From Cladorhizidae sp. MBARI D1340-BT2 (Eukaryota; Porifera; Demospongiae; Poecilosclerida; Cladorhizidae): a stretch of 64,000 nt of DNA. A program made the translations under genes and the position numbers. The first letter of the stretch is position 1; each line of letters begins with the position of its first letter. This document shows positions 11,101 to 26,000 of this stretch, piece by piece. The stretch is from positions 22,953,477-23,017,476 of the forward strand of contig JAQNBH010000013.1 of assembly GCA_028752905.1 (NCBI GenBank), written 5' to 3'. The notes beneath the pieces are model-generated. The model was not told the DNA's origin. It did no database searches and saw only the letters and a program-made list of their open reading frames with translations.

Positions 11101-14100
11101 CAAAAAAGATAAATTTTATATCACCGGATAGCCCTTCTAATTATCTGTCTTTTGTACGTGCCAAAATTTTGAGTACTCTAAGTATTAGCAAGTTATGGTG
11201 ATTTGAAGTGGTAAGGTTTGCGATCTTTCCTGGCGTTTTCCAGTTGCCAAAGCGGTGGCCTGCCAGTGAAAAACCACTACATTTATTGATAATCTGTTGA
11301 CATGTTGCAGATAAGGGCCTTCTCTATCAGTTGACAAAATCTGGGACTTTGGTCTTGTTAATTAGGGCAGTTATGAATTGTACTCTTACTTGATGCTAAA
11401 CATGTTAGCTTCGTAGATTATCCACACTTCACTGAATAGACTTGATGTATAGCTATTAAGATAGGACTCTCTAAGTGCTCTCTCTTGATACCAAACATCC
11501 ATATATTCTGCACACTTCACTGTAATGGACTTGCAAGATAGGTATCTCTCAGTGTTCTCTATCTTGAGCTAAACATGTTAGCTTCATAGATTCTCCACAC
11601 TTCACTGAATAGACTTGATATATAGCTCTAAAGGTAGGCCTCTCTCTGTTCTCTCTCTTGATACCAAACATCCGTATATTCTGCATACATAGAATCACAA
11701 GATAGGTTTCTCTATGTGTTCTCTATCTTGATGCTAAACAGGTTAGCTTCATAGATTCTCCACACTTCACTGTATAAACTTGATATATAGCTATTAAGAT
11801 AGGTCTCTCCCTGTGCTCTCTGTTGATATCAAACATCCATAATATTCTGCACACTTCACTGTAATGGACTTGATATGATTCGAATGATAGGTTTCATTAT
11901 GTGTTCTCTATCTTGATATTTGCCCTAATTTGGTCTATATAATATATGTTTCTCATTTTCCCCCCAAAAATCTTGTTATTTTGCCGTGAAGCTCATAACT
12001 TTTCTACACTTTACCCCAAAAAGATAATTTTTATATCACCGGATAGCCCTTCTAATTATCTGTCTTTTGTACGTGCCAAAATTTTGAGTACTCTAAGTAT
12101 TAGCAAGTTATGGTGATTTGAAGTGGTAAGGTTTGCGATCTTTCCTGGCGTTTTCCAGTTGCCAAAGCGGTGGCCTGCCAGTGAAAAACCACTACATTTA
12201 TTGATAATCTGTTGACATGTTGCAGATAAGGGCCTTCTCTATCAGTTGACAAAATCTGGGACTTTGGTCTTGTTAATTAGGGCAGTTATGAATTGTACTC
12301 TTACTTGATGCTAAACATGTTAGCTTCGTAGATTATCCACACTTCACTGAATAGACTTGATGTATAGCTATTAAGATAGGACTCTCTAAGTGCTCTCTCT
12401 TGATACCAAACATCCATATATTCTGCACACTTCACTGTAATGGACTTGCAAGATAGGTATCTCTCAGTGTTCTCTATCTTGAGCTAAACATGTTAGCTTC
12501 ATAGATTCTCCACACTTCACCGAATAGACTTGATATATAGCTCTAAAGGTAGGCCTCTCTCTGTTCTCTCTCTTGATACCAAACATCCGTATATTCTGCA
12601 TACATAGAATCACAAGATAGGTTTCTCTATGTGTTCTCTATCTTGATGCTAAACAGGTTAGCTTCATAGATTCTCCACACTTCACTGTATAAACTTGATA
12701 TATAGCTATTAAGATAGGTCTCTCCCTGTGCTCTCTGTTGATATCAAACATCCATAATATTCTGCACACTTCACTGTAATGGACTTGATATGATTTGAAT
12801 GATAGGTTTCATTATGTGATCTCTATCTTGATATTTGCCCTTATTTGGTCTATATGTTTCTCATTTCCCCCCCAAAAATCTTGCTTTTTTGCCGTAAAGC
12901 TCATAACTTTTCTACACTTTACCCAAAAAAGATAAATTTTATATCACCGGATAGCCCTTCTAATTATCTGTCTTTTGTACGTGCCAAAATTTTGAGTACT
13001 CTAAGTATTAGCAAGTTATGGTGATTTGAAGTGGTAAGGTTTGCGATCTTTCCTGGCGTTTTCCAGTTGCCAAAGCGGTGGCCTGCCAGTGAAAAACCAC
13101 TACATTTATTGATAATCTGTTGACATGTTGCAGATAAGGGCCTTCTCTATCAGTTGACAAAATCTGGGACTTTGGTCTTGTTAATTAGGGCAGTTATGAA
13201 TTGTACTCTTACTTGATGCTAAACATGTTAGCTTCGTAGATTATCCACACTTCACTGAATAGACTTGATGTATAGCTATTAAGATAGGACTCTCTAAGTG
13301 CTCTCTCTTGATACCAAACATCCATATATTCTGCACACTTCACTGTAATGGACTTGCAAGATAGGTATCTCTCAGTGTTCTCTATCTTGAGCTAAACATG
13401 TTAGCTTCATAGATTCTCCACACTTCACTGAATAGACTTGATATATAGCTCTAAAGGTAGGCCTCTCTCTGTTCTCTCTCTTGATACCAAACATCCGTAT
13501 ATTCTGCATACATAGAATCACAAGATAGGTTTCTCTATGTGTTCTCTATCTTGATGCTAAACAGGTTAGCTTCATAGATTCTCCACACTTCACTGTATAA
13601 ACTTGATATATAGCTATTAAGATAGGTCTCTCCCTGTGCTCTCTGTTGATATCAAACATCCATAATATTCTGCACACTTCACTGTAATGGACTTGATATG
13701 ATTCGAATGATAGGTTTCATTATGTGTTCTCTATATTGATATTTGCCCTAATTTGGTCTATATAATATATGTTTCTCATTTTCCCCCCAAAAATCTTGTT
13801 ATTTTGCCGTGAAGCTCATAACTTTTCTACACTTTACCCCAAAAAGATAATTTTTATATCACCGGATAGCCCTTCTAATTATCTGTCTTTTGTACGTGCC
13901 AAAATTTTGAGTACTCTAAGTATTAGCAAGTTATGGTGATTTGAAGTGGTAAGGTTTGCGATCTTTCCTGGCGTTTTCCAGTTGCCAAAGCGGTGGCCTG
14001 CCAGTGAAAAACCACTACATTTATTGATAATCTGTTGACATGTTGCAGATAAGGGCCTTCTCTATCAGTTGACAAAATCTGGGACTTTGGTCTTGTTAAT

Positions 14101-15476
14101 TAGGGCAGTTATGAATTGTACTCTTACTTGATGCTAAACATGTTAGCTTCGTAGATTATCCACACTTCACTGAATAGACTTGATGTATAGCTATTAAGAT
14201 AGGACTCTCTAAGTGCTCTCTCTTGATACCAAACATCCATATATTCTGCACACTTCACTGTAATGGACTTGCAAGATAGGTATCTCTCAGTGTTCTCTAT
14301 CTTGAGCTAAACATGTTAGCTTCATAGATTCTCCACACTTCACCGAATAGACTTGATATATAGCTCTAAAGGTAGGCCTCTCTCTGTTCTCTCTCTTGAT
14401 ACCAAACATCCGTATATTCTGCATACATAGAATCACAAGATAGGTTTCTCTATGTGTTCTCTATCTTGATGCTAAACAGGTTAGCTTCATAGATTCTCCA
14501 CACTTCACTGTATAAACTTGATATATAGCTATTAAGATAGGTCTCTCCCTGTGCTCTCTGTTGATATCAAACATCCATAATATTCTGCACACTTCACTGT
14601 AATGGACTTGATATGATTTGAATGATAGGTTTCATTATGTGATCTCTATCTTGATATTTGCCCTTATTTGGTCTATATGTTTCTCATTTCCCCCCCAAAA
14701 ATCTTGCTTTTTTGCCGTAAAGCTCATAACTTTTCTACACTTTACCCAAAAAAGATAAATTTTATATCTCCGAATAGCCCTTCTAATTATCTGTCTTTTG
14801 TACGTGCCAAAATTTTGAGTACTCTAAGTATTAGCAAGTTATGGTGATTTGAAGTGGTAAGGTTTGCGATCTTTCCTGGCGTTTTCCAGTTGCCAAAGCG
14901 GTGGCCTGCCAGTGAAAAACCACTACATTTATTGATAATCTGTTGACATGTTGCAGATAAGGGCCTTCTCTATCAGTTGACAAAATCTGGGACTTTGGTC
15001 TTGTTAATTAGGGCAGTTATGAATTGTACTCTTACTTGATGCTAAACATGTTAGCTTCGTAGATTATCCACACTTCACTGAATAGACTTGATGTATAGCT
15101 ATTAAGATAGGACTCTCTAAGTGCTCTCTCTTGATACCAAACATCCATATATTCTGCACACTTCACTGTATGGACTTGCAAGATAGGTATCTCTCAGTGT
15201 TCTCTATCTTGAGCTAAACATGTTAGCTTCATAGATTCTCCACACTTCACTGAATAGACTTGATATATAGCTCTAAAGGTAGGCCTCTCTCTGTTCTCTC
15301 TCTTGATACCAAACATCCGTATATTCTGCATACATAGAATCACAAGATAGGTTTCTCTATGTGTTCTCTATCTTGATGCTAAACAGGTTAGCTTCATAGA
15401 TTCTCCACACTTCACTGTATAAACTTGATATACAGCTATTAAGATAGGTCTCTCCCTGTGCTCTCTGTTGATATCA
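8186..15476 (+). repeat. Dimeric higher-order repeat, four copies, 1,823 bp period
   Basis: Monomers 10-17 alternate between the 915-bp type (starts 8186, 10009, 11832, 13655) and a 908/907-bp type (9101, 10924, 12747, 14570). Each like-to-like distance is exactly 1,823 bp, apart from the final monomer's single-base loss. The linked markers are those given for 1-2738. The second members are not identical: the monomer at 10924 is a mosaic and that at 12747 has TATCACCGG instead of TATCTCCGAATAG. Confidence 0.87.
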
Positions 15477-18400
15477 AACATCCATAATATTCTGCACACT
15501 TCACTGTAATGGACTTGATATGATTCGAATGATAGGTTTCATTATGTGTTCTCTATCTTGATATTTGCCCTAATTTGGTCTATATGTTTCTCATTTTCCC
15601 CCCAAAAATCTTGTTATTTTGCCGTAAAGCTCATAACTTTTCTACACTTTACCCAAAAAAGATAATTTTTATATCACCGGATAGCCCTTCTAATTATCTG
15701 TCTTTTGTACGTGCTAAAATTTTGAGTACTCTAAGTATTAGCAAGTTATGGTGATTTGAAGTGGTAAGGTTTGCGATCTTTCCTGGCGTTTTCCAGTTGC
15801 CAAAGCGGTGGCCTGCCAGTGAAAAACCACTACATTTATTGATAATCTGTTGACATGTTGCAGATAAGGGCCTTCTCTATCAGTTGACAAAATCTGGGAC
15901 TTTGGTCTTGTTAATTAGGGCAGTTATGAATTGTACTCTTACTTGATGCTAAACATGTTAGCTTCGTAGATTATCCACACTTCACTGAATAGACTTGATG
16001 TATAGCTATTAAGATAGGACTCTCTAAGTGCTCTCTCTTGATACCAAACATCCATATATTCTGCACACTTCACTGTATGGACTTGCAAGATAGGTATCTC
16101 TCAGTGTTCTCTATCTTGAGCTAAACATGTTAGCTTCATAGATTCTCCACACTTCACTGAATAGACTTGATATATAGCTCTAAAGGTAGGCCTCTCTCTG
16201 TTCTCTCTCTTGATACCAAACATCCGTATATTCTGCATACATAGAATCACAAGATAGGTTTCTCTATGTGTTCTCTATCTTGATGCTAAACAGGTTAGCT
16301 TCATAGATTCTCCACACTTCACTGTATAAACTTGATATACAGCTATTAAGATAGGTCTCTCCCTGTGCTCTCTGTTGATATCAAACATCCATAATATTCT
16401 GCACACTTCACTGTAATGGACTTGATATGATTCGAATGATAGGTTTCATTATGTGTTCTCTATCTTGATATTTGCCCTAATTTGGTCTATATGTTTCTCA
16501 TTTTCCCCCCAAAAATCTTGTTATTTTGCCGTAAAGCTCATAACTTTTCTACACTTTACCCAAAAAAGATAATTTTTATATCACCGGATAGCCCTTCTAA
16601 TTATCTGTCTTTTGTACGTGCTAAAATTTTGAGTACTCTAAGTATTAGCAAGTTATGGTGATTTGAAGTGGTAAGGTTTGCGATCTTTCCTGGCGTTTTC
16701 CAGTTGCCAAAGCGGTGGCCTGCCAGTGAAAAACCACTACATTTATTGATAATCTGTTGACATGTTGCAGATAAGGGCCTTCTCTATCAGTTGACAAAAT
16801 CTGGGACTTTGGTCTTGTTAATTAGGGCAGTTATGAATTGTACTCTTACTTGATGCTAAACATGTTAGCTTCGTAGATTATCCACACTTCACTGAATAGA
16901 CTTGATGTATAGCTATTAAGATAGGACTCTCTAAGTGCTCTCTCTTGATACCAAACATCCATATATTCTGCACACTTCACTGTAATGGACTTGCAAGATA
17001 GGTATCTCTCAGTGTTCTCTATCTTGAGCTAAACATGTTAGCTTCATAGATTCTCCACACTTCACTGAATAGACTTGATATATAGCTCTAAAGGTAGGCC
17101 TCTCTCTGTTCTCTCTCTTGATACCAAACATCCGTATATTCTGCATACATAGAATCACAAGATAGGTTTCTCTATGTGTTCTCTATCTTGATGCTAAACA
17201 GGTTAGCTTCATAGATTCTCCACACTTCACTGTATAAACTTGATATATAGCTATTAAGATAGGTCTCTCCCTGTGCTCTCTGTTGATATCAAACATCCAT
17301 AATATTCTGCAAACTTCACTGTAATGGACTTGATATGATTCGAATGATAGGTTTCATTATGTGTTCTCTATCTTGATATTTGCCCTAATTTGGTCTATAT
17401 GTTTCTCATTTTCCCCCCAAAAATCTTGTTATTTTGCCGTAAAGCTCATAACTTTTCTACACTTTACCCCAAAAAGATCATTTTTATATCACCGGATAGC
17501 CCTTCTAATTATCTGTCTTTTGTACGTGCAAAATTTTTGAGTACGCTAAGTATTAGCAAGTTATGATGATTTGAAGTGGTAAGGTTTGCGATCTTTCCTG
17601 GCGTTTTCCAGTTGCCAAAGCGGTGGCCTGCCAGTGAAAAACCACTACATTTATTAATAATCTGTTGACATGTTGCAGATAAGGGCCTTCTCTATCAGTT
17701 GACAAAATCTGGGACTTTGGTCTTGTTAATTAGGGCAGTTATGAATTGTACTCTTACTTGATGCTAAACATGTTAGCTTCGTAGATTATCCACACTTCAC
17801 TGAATAGACTTGATGTATAGCTATTAAGATAGGACTCTCTAAGTGCTCTCTCTTGATACCAAACATCCATATATTCTGCACACTTCACTGTAATGGACTT
17901 GCAAGATAGGTATCTCTCAGTGTTCTCTATCTTGAGCTAAACATGTTAGCTTCATAGATTCTCCACACTTCACTGAATAGACTTGATATATAGCTCTAAA
18001 GGTAGGCCTCTCTCTGTTCTCTCTCTTGATACCAAACATCCGTATATTCTGCATACATAGAATCACAAGATAGGTTTCTCTATGTGTTCTCTATCTTGAT
18101 GCTAAACAGGTTAGCTTCATAGATTCTCCACACTTCACTGTATAAACTTGATATACAGCTATTAAGATAGGTCTCTCCCTGTGCTCTCTGTTGATATCAA
18201 ACATCCATAATATTCTGCACACTTCACTGTAATGGACTTGATATGATTCGAATGATAGGTTTCATTATGTGTTCTCTATCTTGATATTTGCCCTAATTTG
18301 GTCTATATGTTTCTCATTTCCCCCCAAAAAATCTTGTTATTTTGCCGTAAAGCTCATAACTTTTCTACACTTTACCCCAAAAAGATAATTTTTATATCAC

Positions 18401-20014
18401 CGGATAGCCCTTCTAATTATCTGTCTTTTGTACGTGCCAAAATTTTGAGTACTCTAAGTATTAGCAAGTTATGGTAATTTGAAGTGGTAAGGTTTGCGAT
18501 CTTTCCTGGCGTTTTCCAGTTGCCAAAGCGGTGGCCTGCCAGTGAAAAACCACTACATTTATTGATAATCTGTTGACATGTTGCAGATAAGGGCCTTCTC
18601 TATCAGTTGACAAAATCTGGGACTTTGGTCTTGTTAATTAGGGCAGTTATGAATTGTACTCTTACTTGATGCTAAACATGTTAGCTTCGTAGATTATCCA
18701 CACTTCACTGAATAGACTTGATGTATAGCTATTAAGATAGGACTCTCTAAGTGCTCTCTCTTGATACCAAACATCCATATATTCTGCACACTTCACTGTA
18801 ATGGACTTGCAAGATAGGTATCTCTCAGTGTTCTCTATCTTGAGCTAAACATGTTAGCTTCATAGATTCTCCACACTTCACTGAATAGACTTGATATATA
18901 GCTCTAAAGGTAGGCCTCTCTCTGTTCTCTCTCTTGATACCAAACATCCGTATATTCTGCATACATAGAATCACAAGATAGGTTTCTCTATGTGTTCTCT
19001 ATCTTGATGCTAAACAGGTTAGCTTCATAGATTCTCCACACTTCACTGTATAAACTTGATATATAGCTATTAAGATAGGTCTCTCCCTGTGCTCTCTGTT
19101 GATATCAAACATCCATAATATTCTGCAAACTTCACTGTAATGGACTTGATATGATTCGAATGATAGGTTTCATTATGTGTTCTCTATCTTGATATTTGCC
19201 CTAATTTGGTCTATATGTTTCTCATTTTCCCCCCAAAAATCTTGTTATTTTGCCGTAAAGCTCATAACTTTTCTACACTTTACCCCAAAAAGATCATTTT
19301 TATATCACCGGATAGCCCTTCTAATTATCTGTCTTTTGTACGTGCCAAAATTTTGAGTACTCTAAGTATTAGCAAGTTATGATGATTTGAAGTGGTAAGG
19401 TTTGCGATCTTTCCTGGCGTTTTACAGTTGCCAAAGCGGTGGCCTGCCAGTGAAAAACCACTACATTTATTGATAATCTGTTGACATGTTGCAGATAAGG
19501 GCCTTCTCTATCAGTTGACAAAATCTGGGACTTTGGTCTTGTTAATTAGGGCAGTTATGAATTGTACTCTTACTTGATGCTAAACATGTTAGCTTCGTAG
19601 ATTATCCACACTTCACTGAATAGACTTGATGTATAGCTATTAAGATAGGACTCTCTAAGTGCTCTCTCTTGATACCAAACATCCATATATTCTGCACACT
19701 TCACTGTATGGACTTGCAAGATAGGTATCTCTCAGTGTTCTCTATCTTGAGCTAAACATGTTAGCTTCATAGATTCTCCACACTTCACTGAATAGACTTG
19801 ATATATAGCTCTAAAGGTAGGCCTCTCTCTGTTCTCTCTCTTGATACCAAACATCCGTATATTCTGCATACATAGAATCACAAGATAGGTTTCTCTATGT
19901 GTTCTCTATCTTGATGCTAAACAGGTTAGCTTCATAGATTCTCCACACTTCACTGTATAAACTTGATATACAGCTATTAAGATAGGTCTCTCCCTGTGCT
20001 CTCTGTTGATATCA

Positions 20015-23000
20015 AACATCCATAATATTCTGCACACTTCACTGTAATGGACTTGATATGATTCGAATGATAGGTTTCATTATGTGTTCTCTATCTTGAT
20101 ATTTGCCCTAATTTGGTCTATATGTTTCTCATTTTCCCCCCAAAAATCTTGTTATTTTGCCGTAAAGCTCATAACATTTCTACACTTTACCCAAAAAAGA
20201 TAATTTTTATATCACCGGATAGCCCTTCTAATTATCTGTCTTTTGTACGTGCTAAAATTTTGAGTACTCTAAGTATTAGCAAGTTATGGTGATTTGAAGT
20301 GGTAAGGTTTGCGATCTTTCCTGGCGTTTTCCAGTTGCCAAAGCGGTGGCCTGCCAGTGAAAAACCACTACATTTATTGATAATCTGTTGACATGTTGCA
20401 GATAAGGGCCTTCTCTATCAGTTGACAAAATCTGGGACTTTGGTCTTGTTAATTAGGGCAGTTATGAATTGTACTCTTACTTGATGCTAAACATGTTAGC
20501 TTCGTAGATTATCCACACTTCACTGAATAGACTTGATGTATAGCTATTAAGATAGGACTCTCTAAGTGCTCTCTCTTGATACCAAACATCCATATATTCT
20601 GCACACTTCACTGTAATGGACTTGCAAGATAGGTATCTCTCAGTGTTCTCTATCTTGAGCTAAACATGTTAGCTTCATAGATTCTCCACACTTCACTGAA
20701 TAGACTTGATATATAGCTCTAAAGGTAGGCCTCTCTCTGTTCTCTCTCTTGATACCAAACATCCGTATATTCTGCATACATAGAATCACAAGATAGGTTT
20801 CTCTATGTGTTCTCTATCTTGATGCTAAACAGGTTAGCTTCATAGATTCTCCACACTTCACTGTATACACTTGATATATAGCTATTAAGATAGGTCTCTC
20901 CCTGTGCTCTCTGTTGATATCAAACATCCATAATATTCTGCAAACTTCACTGTAATGGACTTGATATGATTCGAATGATAGGTTTCATTATGTGTTCTCT
21001 ATCTTGATATTTGCCCTAATTTGGTCTATATGTTTCTCATTTTCCCCCCAAAAATCTTGTTATTTTGCCGTAAAGCTCATAACTTTTCTACACTTTACCC
21101 CAAAAAGATCATTTTTATATCACCGGATAGCCCTTCTAATTATCTGTCTTTTGTACGTGCAAAATTTTTGAGTACTCTAAGTATTAGCAAGTTATGATGA
21201 TTTGAAGTGGTAAGGTTTGCGATCTTTCCTGGCGTTTTCCAGTTGCCAAAGCGGTGGCCTGCCAGTGAAAAACCACTACATTTATTGATAATCTGTTGAC
21301 ATGTTGCAGATAAGGGCCTTCTCTATCAGTTGACAAAATCTGGGACTTTGGTCTTGTTAATTAGGGCAGTTATGAATTGTACTCTTACTTGATGCTAAAC
21401 ATGTTAGCTTCGTAGATTATCCACACTTCACTGAATAGACTTGATGTATAGCTATTAAGATAGGACTCTCTAAGTGCTCTCTCTTGATACCAAACATCCA
21501 TATATTCTGCACACTTCACTGTATGGACTTGCAAGATAGGTATCTCTCAGTGTTCTCTATCTTGAGCTAAACATGTTAGCTTCATAGATTCTCCACACTT
21601 CACTGAATAGACTTGATATATAGCTCTAAAGGTAGGCCTCTCTCTGTTCTCTCTCTTGATACCAAACATCCGTATATTCTGCATACATAGAATCACAAGA
21701 TAGGTTTCTCTATGTGTTCTCTATCTTGATGCTAAACAGGTTAGCTTCATAGATTCTCCACACTTCACTGTATAAACTTGATATACAGCTATTAAGATAG
21801 GTCTCTCCCTGTGCTCTCTGTTGATATCAAACATCCATAATATTCTGCACACTTCACTGTAATGGACTTGATATGATTCGAATGATAGGTTTCATTATGT
21901 GTTCTCTATCTTGATATTTGCCCTAATTTGGTCTATATGTTTCTCATTTTCCCCCCAAAAATCTTGTTATTTTGCCGTAAAGCTCATAACTTTTCTACAC
22001 TTTACCTAAAAAAGATAATTTTTATATCACCGGATAGCCCTTCTAATTATCTGTCTTTTGTAAGTGCCAAAATTTTGAGTACTCTAAGTATTAGCAAGTT
22101 ATGGTGATTTGAAGTGGTAAGGTTTGCGATCTTTCCTGGCGTTTTACAGTTGCCAAAGCGGTGGCCTGCCAGTGAAAAACCACTACATTTATTAATAATC
22201 TGTTGACATGTTGCAGATAAGGGCCTTCTCTATCAGTTGACAAAATCTGGGACTTTGGTCTTGTTAATTAGGGCAGTTATGAATTGTACTCTTACTTGAT
22301 GCTAAACATGTTAGCTTCGTAGATTATCCACACTTCACTGAATAGACTTGATGTATAGCTATTAAGATAGGACTCTCTAAGTGCTCTCTCTTGATACCAA
22401 ACATCCATATATTCTGCACACTTCACTGTATGGACTTGCAAGATAGGTATCTCTCAGTGTTCTCTATCTTGAGCTAAACATGTTAGCTTCATAGATTCTC
22501 CACACTTCACTGAATAGACTTGATATATAGCTCTAAAGGTAGGCCTCTCTCTGTTCTCTCTCTTGATACCAAACATCCGTATATTCTGCATACATAGAAT
22601 CACAAGATAGGTTTCTCTATGTGTTCTCTATCTTGATGCTAAACAGGTTAGCTTCATAGATTCTCCACACTTCACTGTATAAACTTGATATACAGCTATT
22701 AAGATAGGTCTCTCCCTGTGCTCTCTGTTGATATCAAACATCCATAATATTCTGCACACTTCACTGTAATGGACTTGATTCTCTATCTTGATATTTGCCC
22801 TAATTTGGTCTATATGTTTCTCATTTTCCCCCCAAAAATCTTGTTATTTTGCCGTAAAGCTCATAACTTTTCTACACTTTACCCCAAAAAGATCATTTTT
22901 ATATCACCGGATAGCCCTTCTAATTATCTGTCTTTTGTACGTGCTAAAATTTTGAGTACTCTAAGTATTAGCAAGTTATGGTGATTTGAAGTGGTAAGGT

Positions 23001-26000
23001 TTGCGATCTTTCCTGGCGTTTTCCAGTTGCCAAAGCGGTGGCCTGCCAGTGAAAAACCACTACATTTATTGATAATCTGTTGACATGTTGCAGATAAGGG
23101 CCTTCTCTATCAGTTGACAAAATCTGGGACTTTGGTCTTGTTAATTAGGGCAGTTATGAATTGTACTCTTACTTGATGCTAAACATGTTAGCTTCGTAGA
23201 TTATCCACACTTCACTGAATAGACTTGATGTATAGCTATTAAGATAGTACTCTCTAAGTGCTCTCTCTTGATACCAAACATCCATATATTCTGCACACTT
23301 CACTGTAATGGACTTGCAAGATAGGTATCTCTCAGTGTTCTCTATCTTGAGCTAAACATGTTAGCTTCATAGATTCTCCACACTTCACTGAATAGACTTG
23401 ATATATAGCTCTAAAGGTAGGCCTCTCTCTGTTCTCTCTCTTGATACCAAACATCCGTATATTCTGCATACATAGAATCACAAGATAGGTTTCTCTATGT
23501 GTTCTCTATCTTGATGCTAAACAGGTTAGCTTCATAGATTCTCCACACTTCACTGTATAAACTTGATATATAGCTATTAAGATAGGTCTCTCCCTGTGCT
23601 CTCTGTTGATATCAAACATCCATAATATTCTGCAAACTTCACTGTAATGGACTTGATATGATTCGAATGATAGGTTTCATTATGTGTTCTCTATCTTGAT
23701 ATTTGCCCTAATTTGGTCTATATGTTTCTCATTTTCCCCCCAAAAATCTTGTTATTTTGCCGTAAAGCTCATAACTTTTCTACACTTTACCCCAAAAAGA
23801 TCATTTTTATATCACCGGATAGCCCTTCTAATTATCTGTCTTTTGTACGTGCAAAATTTTTGAGTACTCTAAGTATTAGCAAGTTATGATGATTTGAAGT
23901 GGTAAGGTTTGCGATCTTTCCTGGCGTTTTCCAGTTGCCAAAGCGGTGGCCTGCCAGTGAAAAACCACTACATTTATTGATAATCTGTTGACATGTTGCA
24001 GATAAGGGCCTTCTCTATCAGTTGACAAAATCTGGGACTTTGGTCTTGTTAATTAGGGCAGTTATGAATTGTACTCTTACTTGATGCTAAACATGTTAGC
24101 TTCGTAGATTATCCACACTTCACTGAATAGACTTGATGTATAGCTATTAAGATAGGACTCTCTAAGTGCTCTCTCTTGATACCAAACATCCATATATTCT
24201 GCACACTTCACTGTATGGACTTGCAAGATAGGTATCTCTCAGTGTTCTCTATCTTGAGCTAAACATGTTAGCTTCATAGATTCTCCACACTTCACTGAAT
24301 AGACTTGATATATAGCTCTAAAGGTAGGCCTCTCTCTGTTCTCTCTCTTGATACCAAACATCCGTATATTCTGCATACATAGAATCACAAGATAGGTTTC
24401 TCTATGTGTTCTCTATCTTGATGCTAAACAGGTTAGCTTCATAGATTCTCCACACTTCACTGTATAAACTTGATATACAGCTATTAAGATAGGTCTCTCC
24501 CTGTGCTCTCTGTTGATATCAAACATCCATAATATTCTGCACACTTCACTGTAATGGACTTGATATGATTCGAATGATAGGTTTCATTATGTGTTCTCTA
24601 TCTTGATATTTGCCCTAATTTGGTCTATATGTTTCTCATTTTCCCCCCAAAAATCTTGTTATTTTGCCGTAAAGCTCATAACTTTTCTACACTTTACCTA
24701 AAAAAGATAATTTTTATATCACCGGATAGCCCTTCTAATTATCTGTCTTTTGTAAGTGCCAAAATTTTGAGTACTCTAAGTATTAGCAAGTTATGGTGAT
24801 TTGAAGTGGTAAGGTTTGCGATCTTTCCTGGCGTTTTACAGTTGCCAAAGCGGTGGCCTGCCAGTGAAAAACCACTACATTTATTAATAATCTGTTGACA
24901 TGTTGCAGATAAGGGCCTTCTCTATCAGTTGACAAAATCTGGGACTTTGGTCTTGTTAATTAGGGCAGTTATGAATTGTACTCTTACTTGATGCTAAACA
25001 TGTTAGCTTCGTAGATTATCCACACTTCACTGAATAGACTTGATGTATAGCTATTAAGATAGGACTCTCTAAGTGCTCTCTCTTGATACCAAACATCCAT
25101 ATATTCTGCACACTTCACTGTATGGACTTGCAAGATAGGTATCTCTCAGTGTTCTCTATCTTGAGCTAAACATGTTAGCTTCATAGATTCTCCACACTTC
25201 ACTGAATAGACTTGATATATAGCTCTAAAGGTAGGCCTCTCTCTGTTCTCTCTCTTGATACCAAACATCCGTATATTCTGCATACATAGAATCACAAGAT
25301 AGGTTTCTCTATGTGTTCTCTATCTTGATGCTAAACAGGTTAGCTTCATAGATTCTCCACACTTCACTGTATAAACTTGATATACAGCTATTAAGATAGG
25401 TCTCTCCCTGTGCTCTCTGTTGATATCAAACATCCATAATATTCTGCACACTTCACTGTAATGGACTTGATATGATTCGAATGATAGGTTTCATTATGTG
25501 TTCTCTATCTTGATATTTGCCCTAATTTGGTCTATATGTTTCTCATTTTCCCCCCAAAAATCTTGTTATTTTGCCGTAAAGCTCATAACATTTCTACACT
25601 TTACCCAAAAAAGATAATTTTTATATCACCGGATAGCCCTTCTAATTATCTGTCTTTTGTACGTGCTAAAATTTTGAGTACTCTAAGTATTAGCAAGTTA
25701 TGGTGATTTGAAGTGGTAAGGTTTGCGATCTTTCCTGGCGTTTTCCAGTTGCCAAAGCGGTGGCCTGCCAGTGAAAAACCACTACATTTATTGATAATCT
25801 GTTGACATGTTGCAGATAAGGGCCTTCTCTATCAGTTGACAAAATCTGGGACTTTGGTCTTGTTAATTAGGGCAGTTATGAATTGTACTCTTACTTGATG
25901 CTAAACATGTTAGCTTCGTAGATTATCCACACTTCACTGAATAGACTTGATGTATAGCTATTAAGATAGGACTCTCTAAGTGCTCTCTCTTGATACCAAA

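Noticed and set aside
22769..22984. 71-residue open frame beginning MDLILYLDICPNLVYMF, also at 28183, 30875, 55577 and 58269
   Set aside because: It is satellite sequence in which the 30-bp deletion joins two open stretches. It has no domain, no codon-preserving pattern, and recurs only because the deleted monomer was copied.
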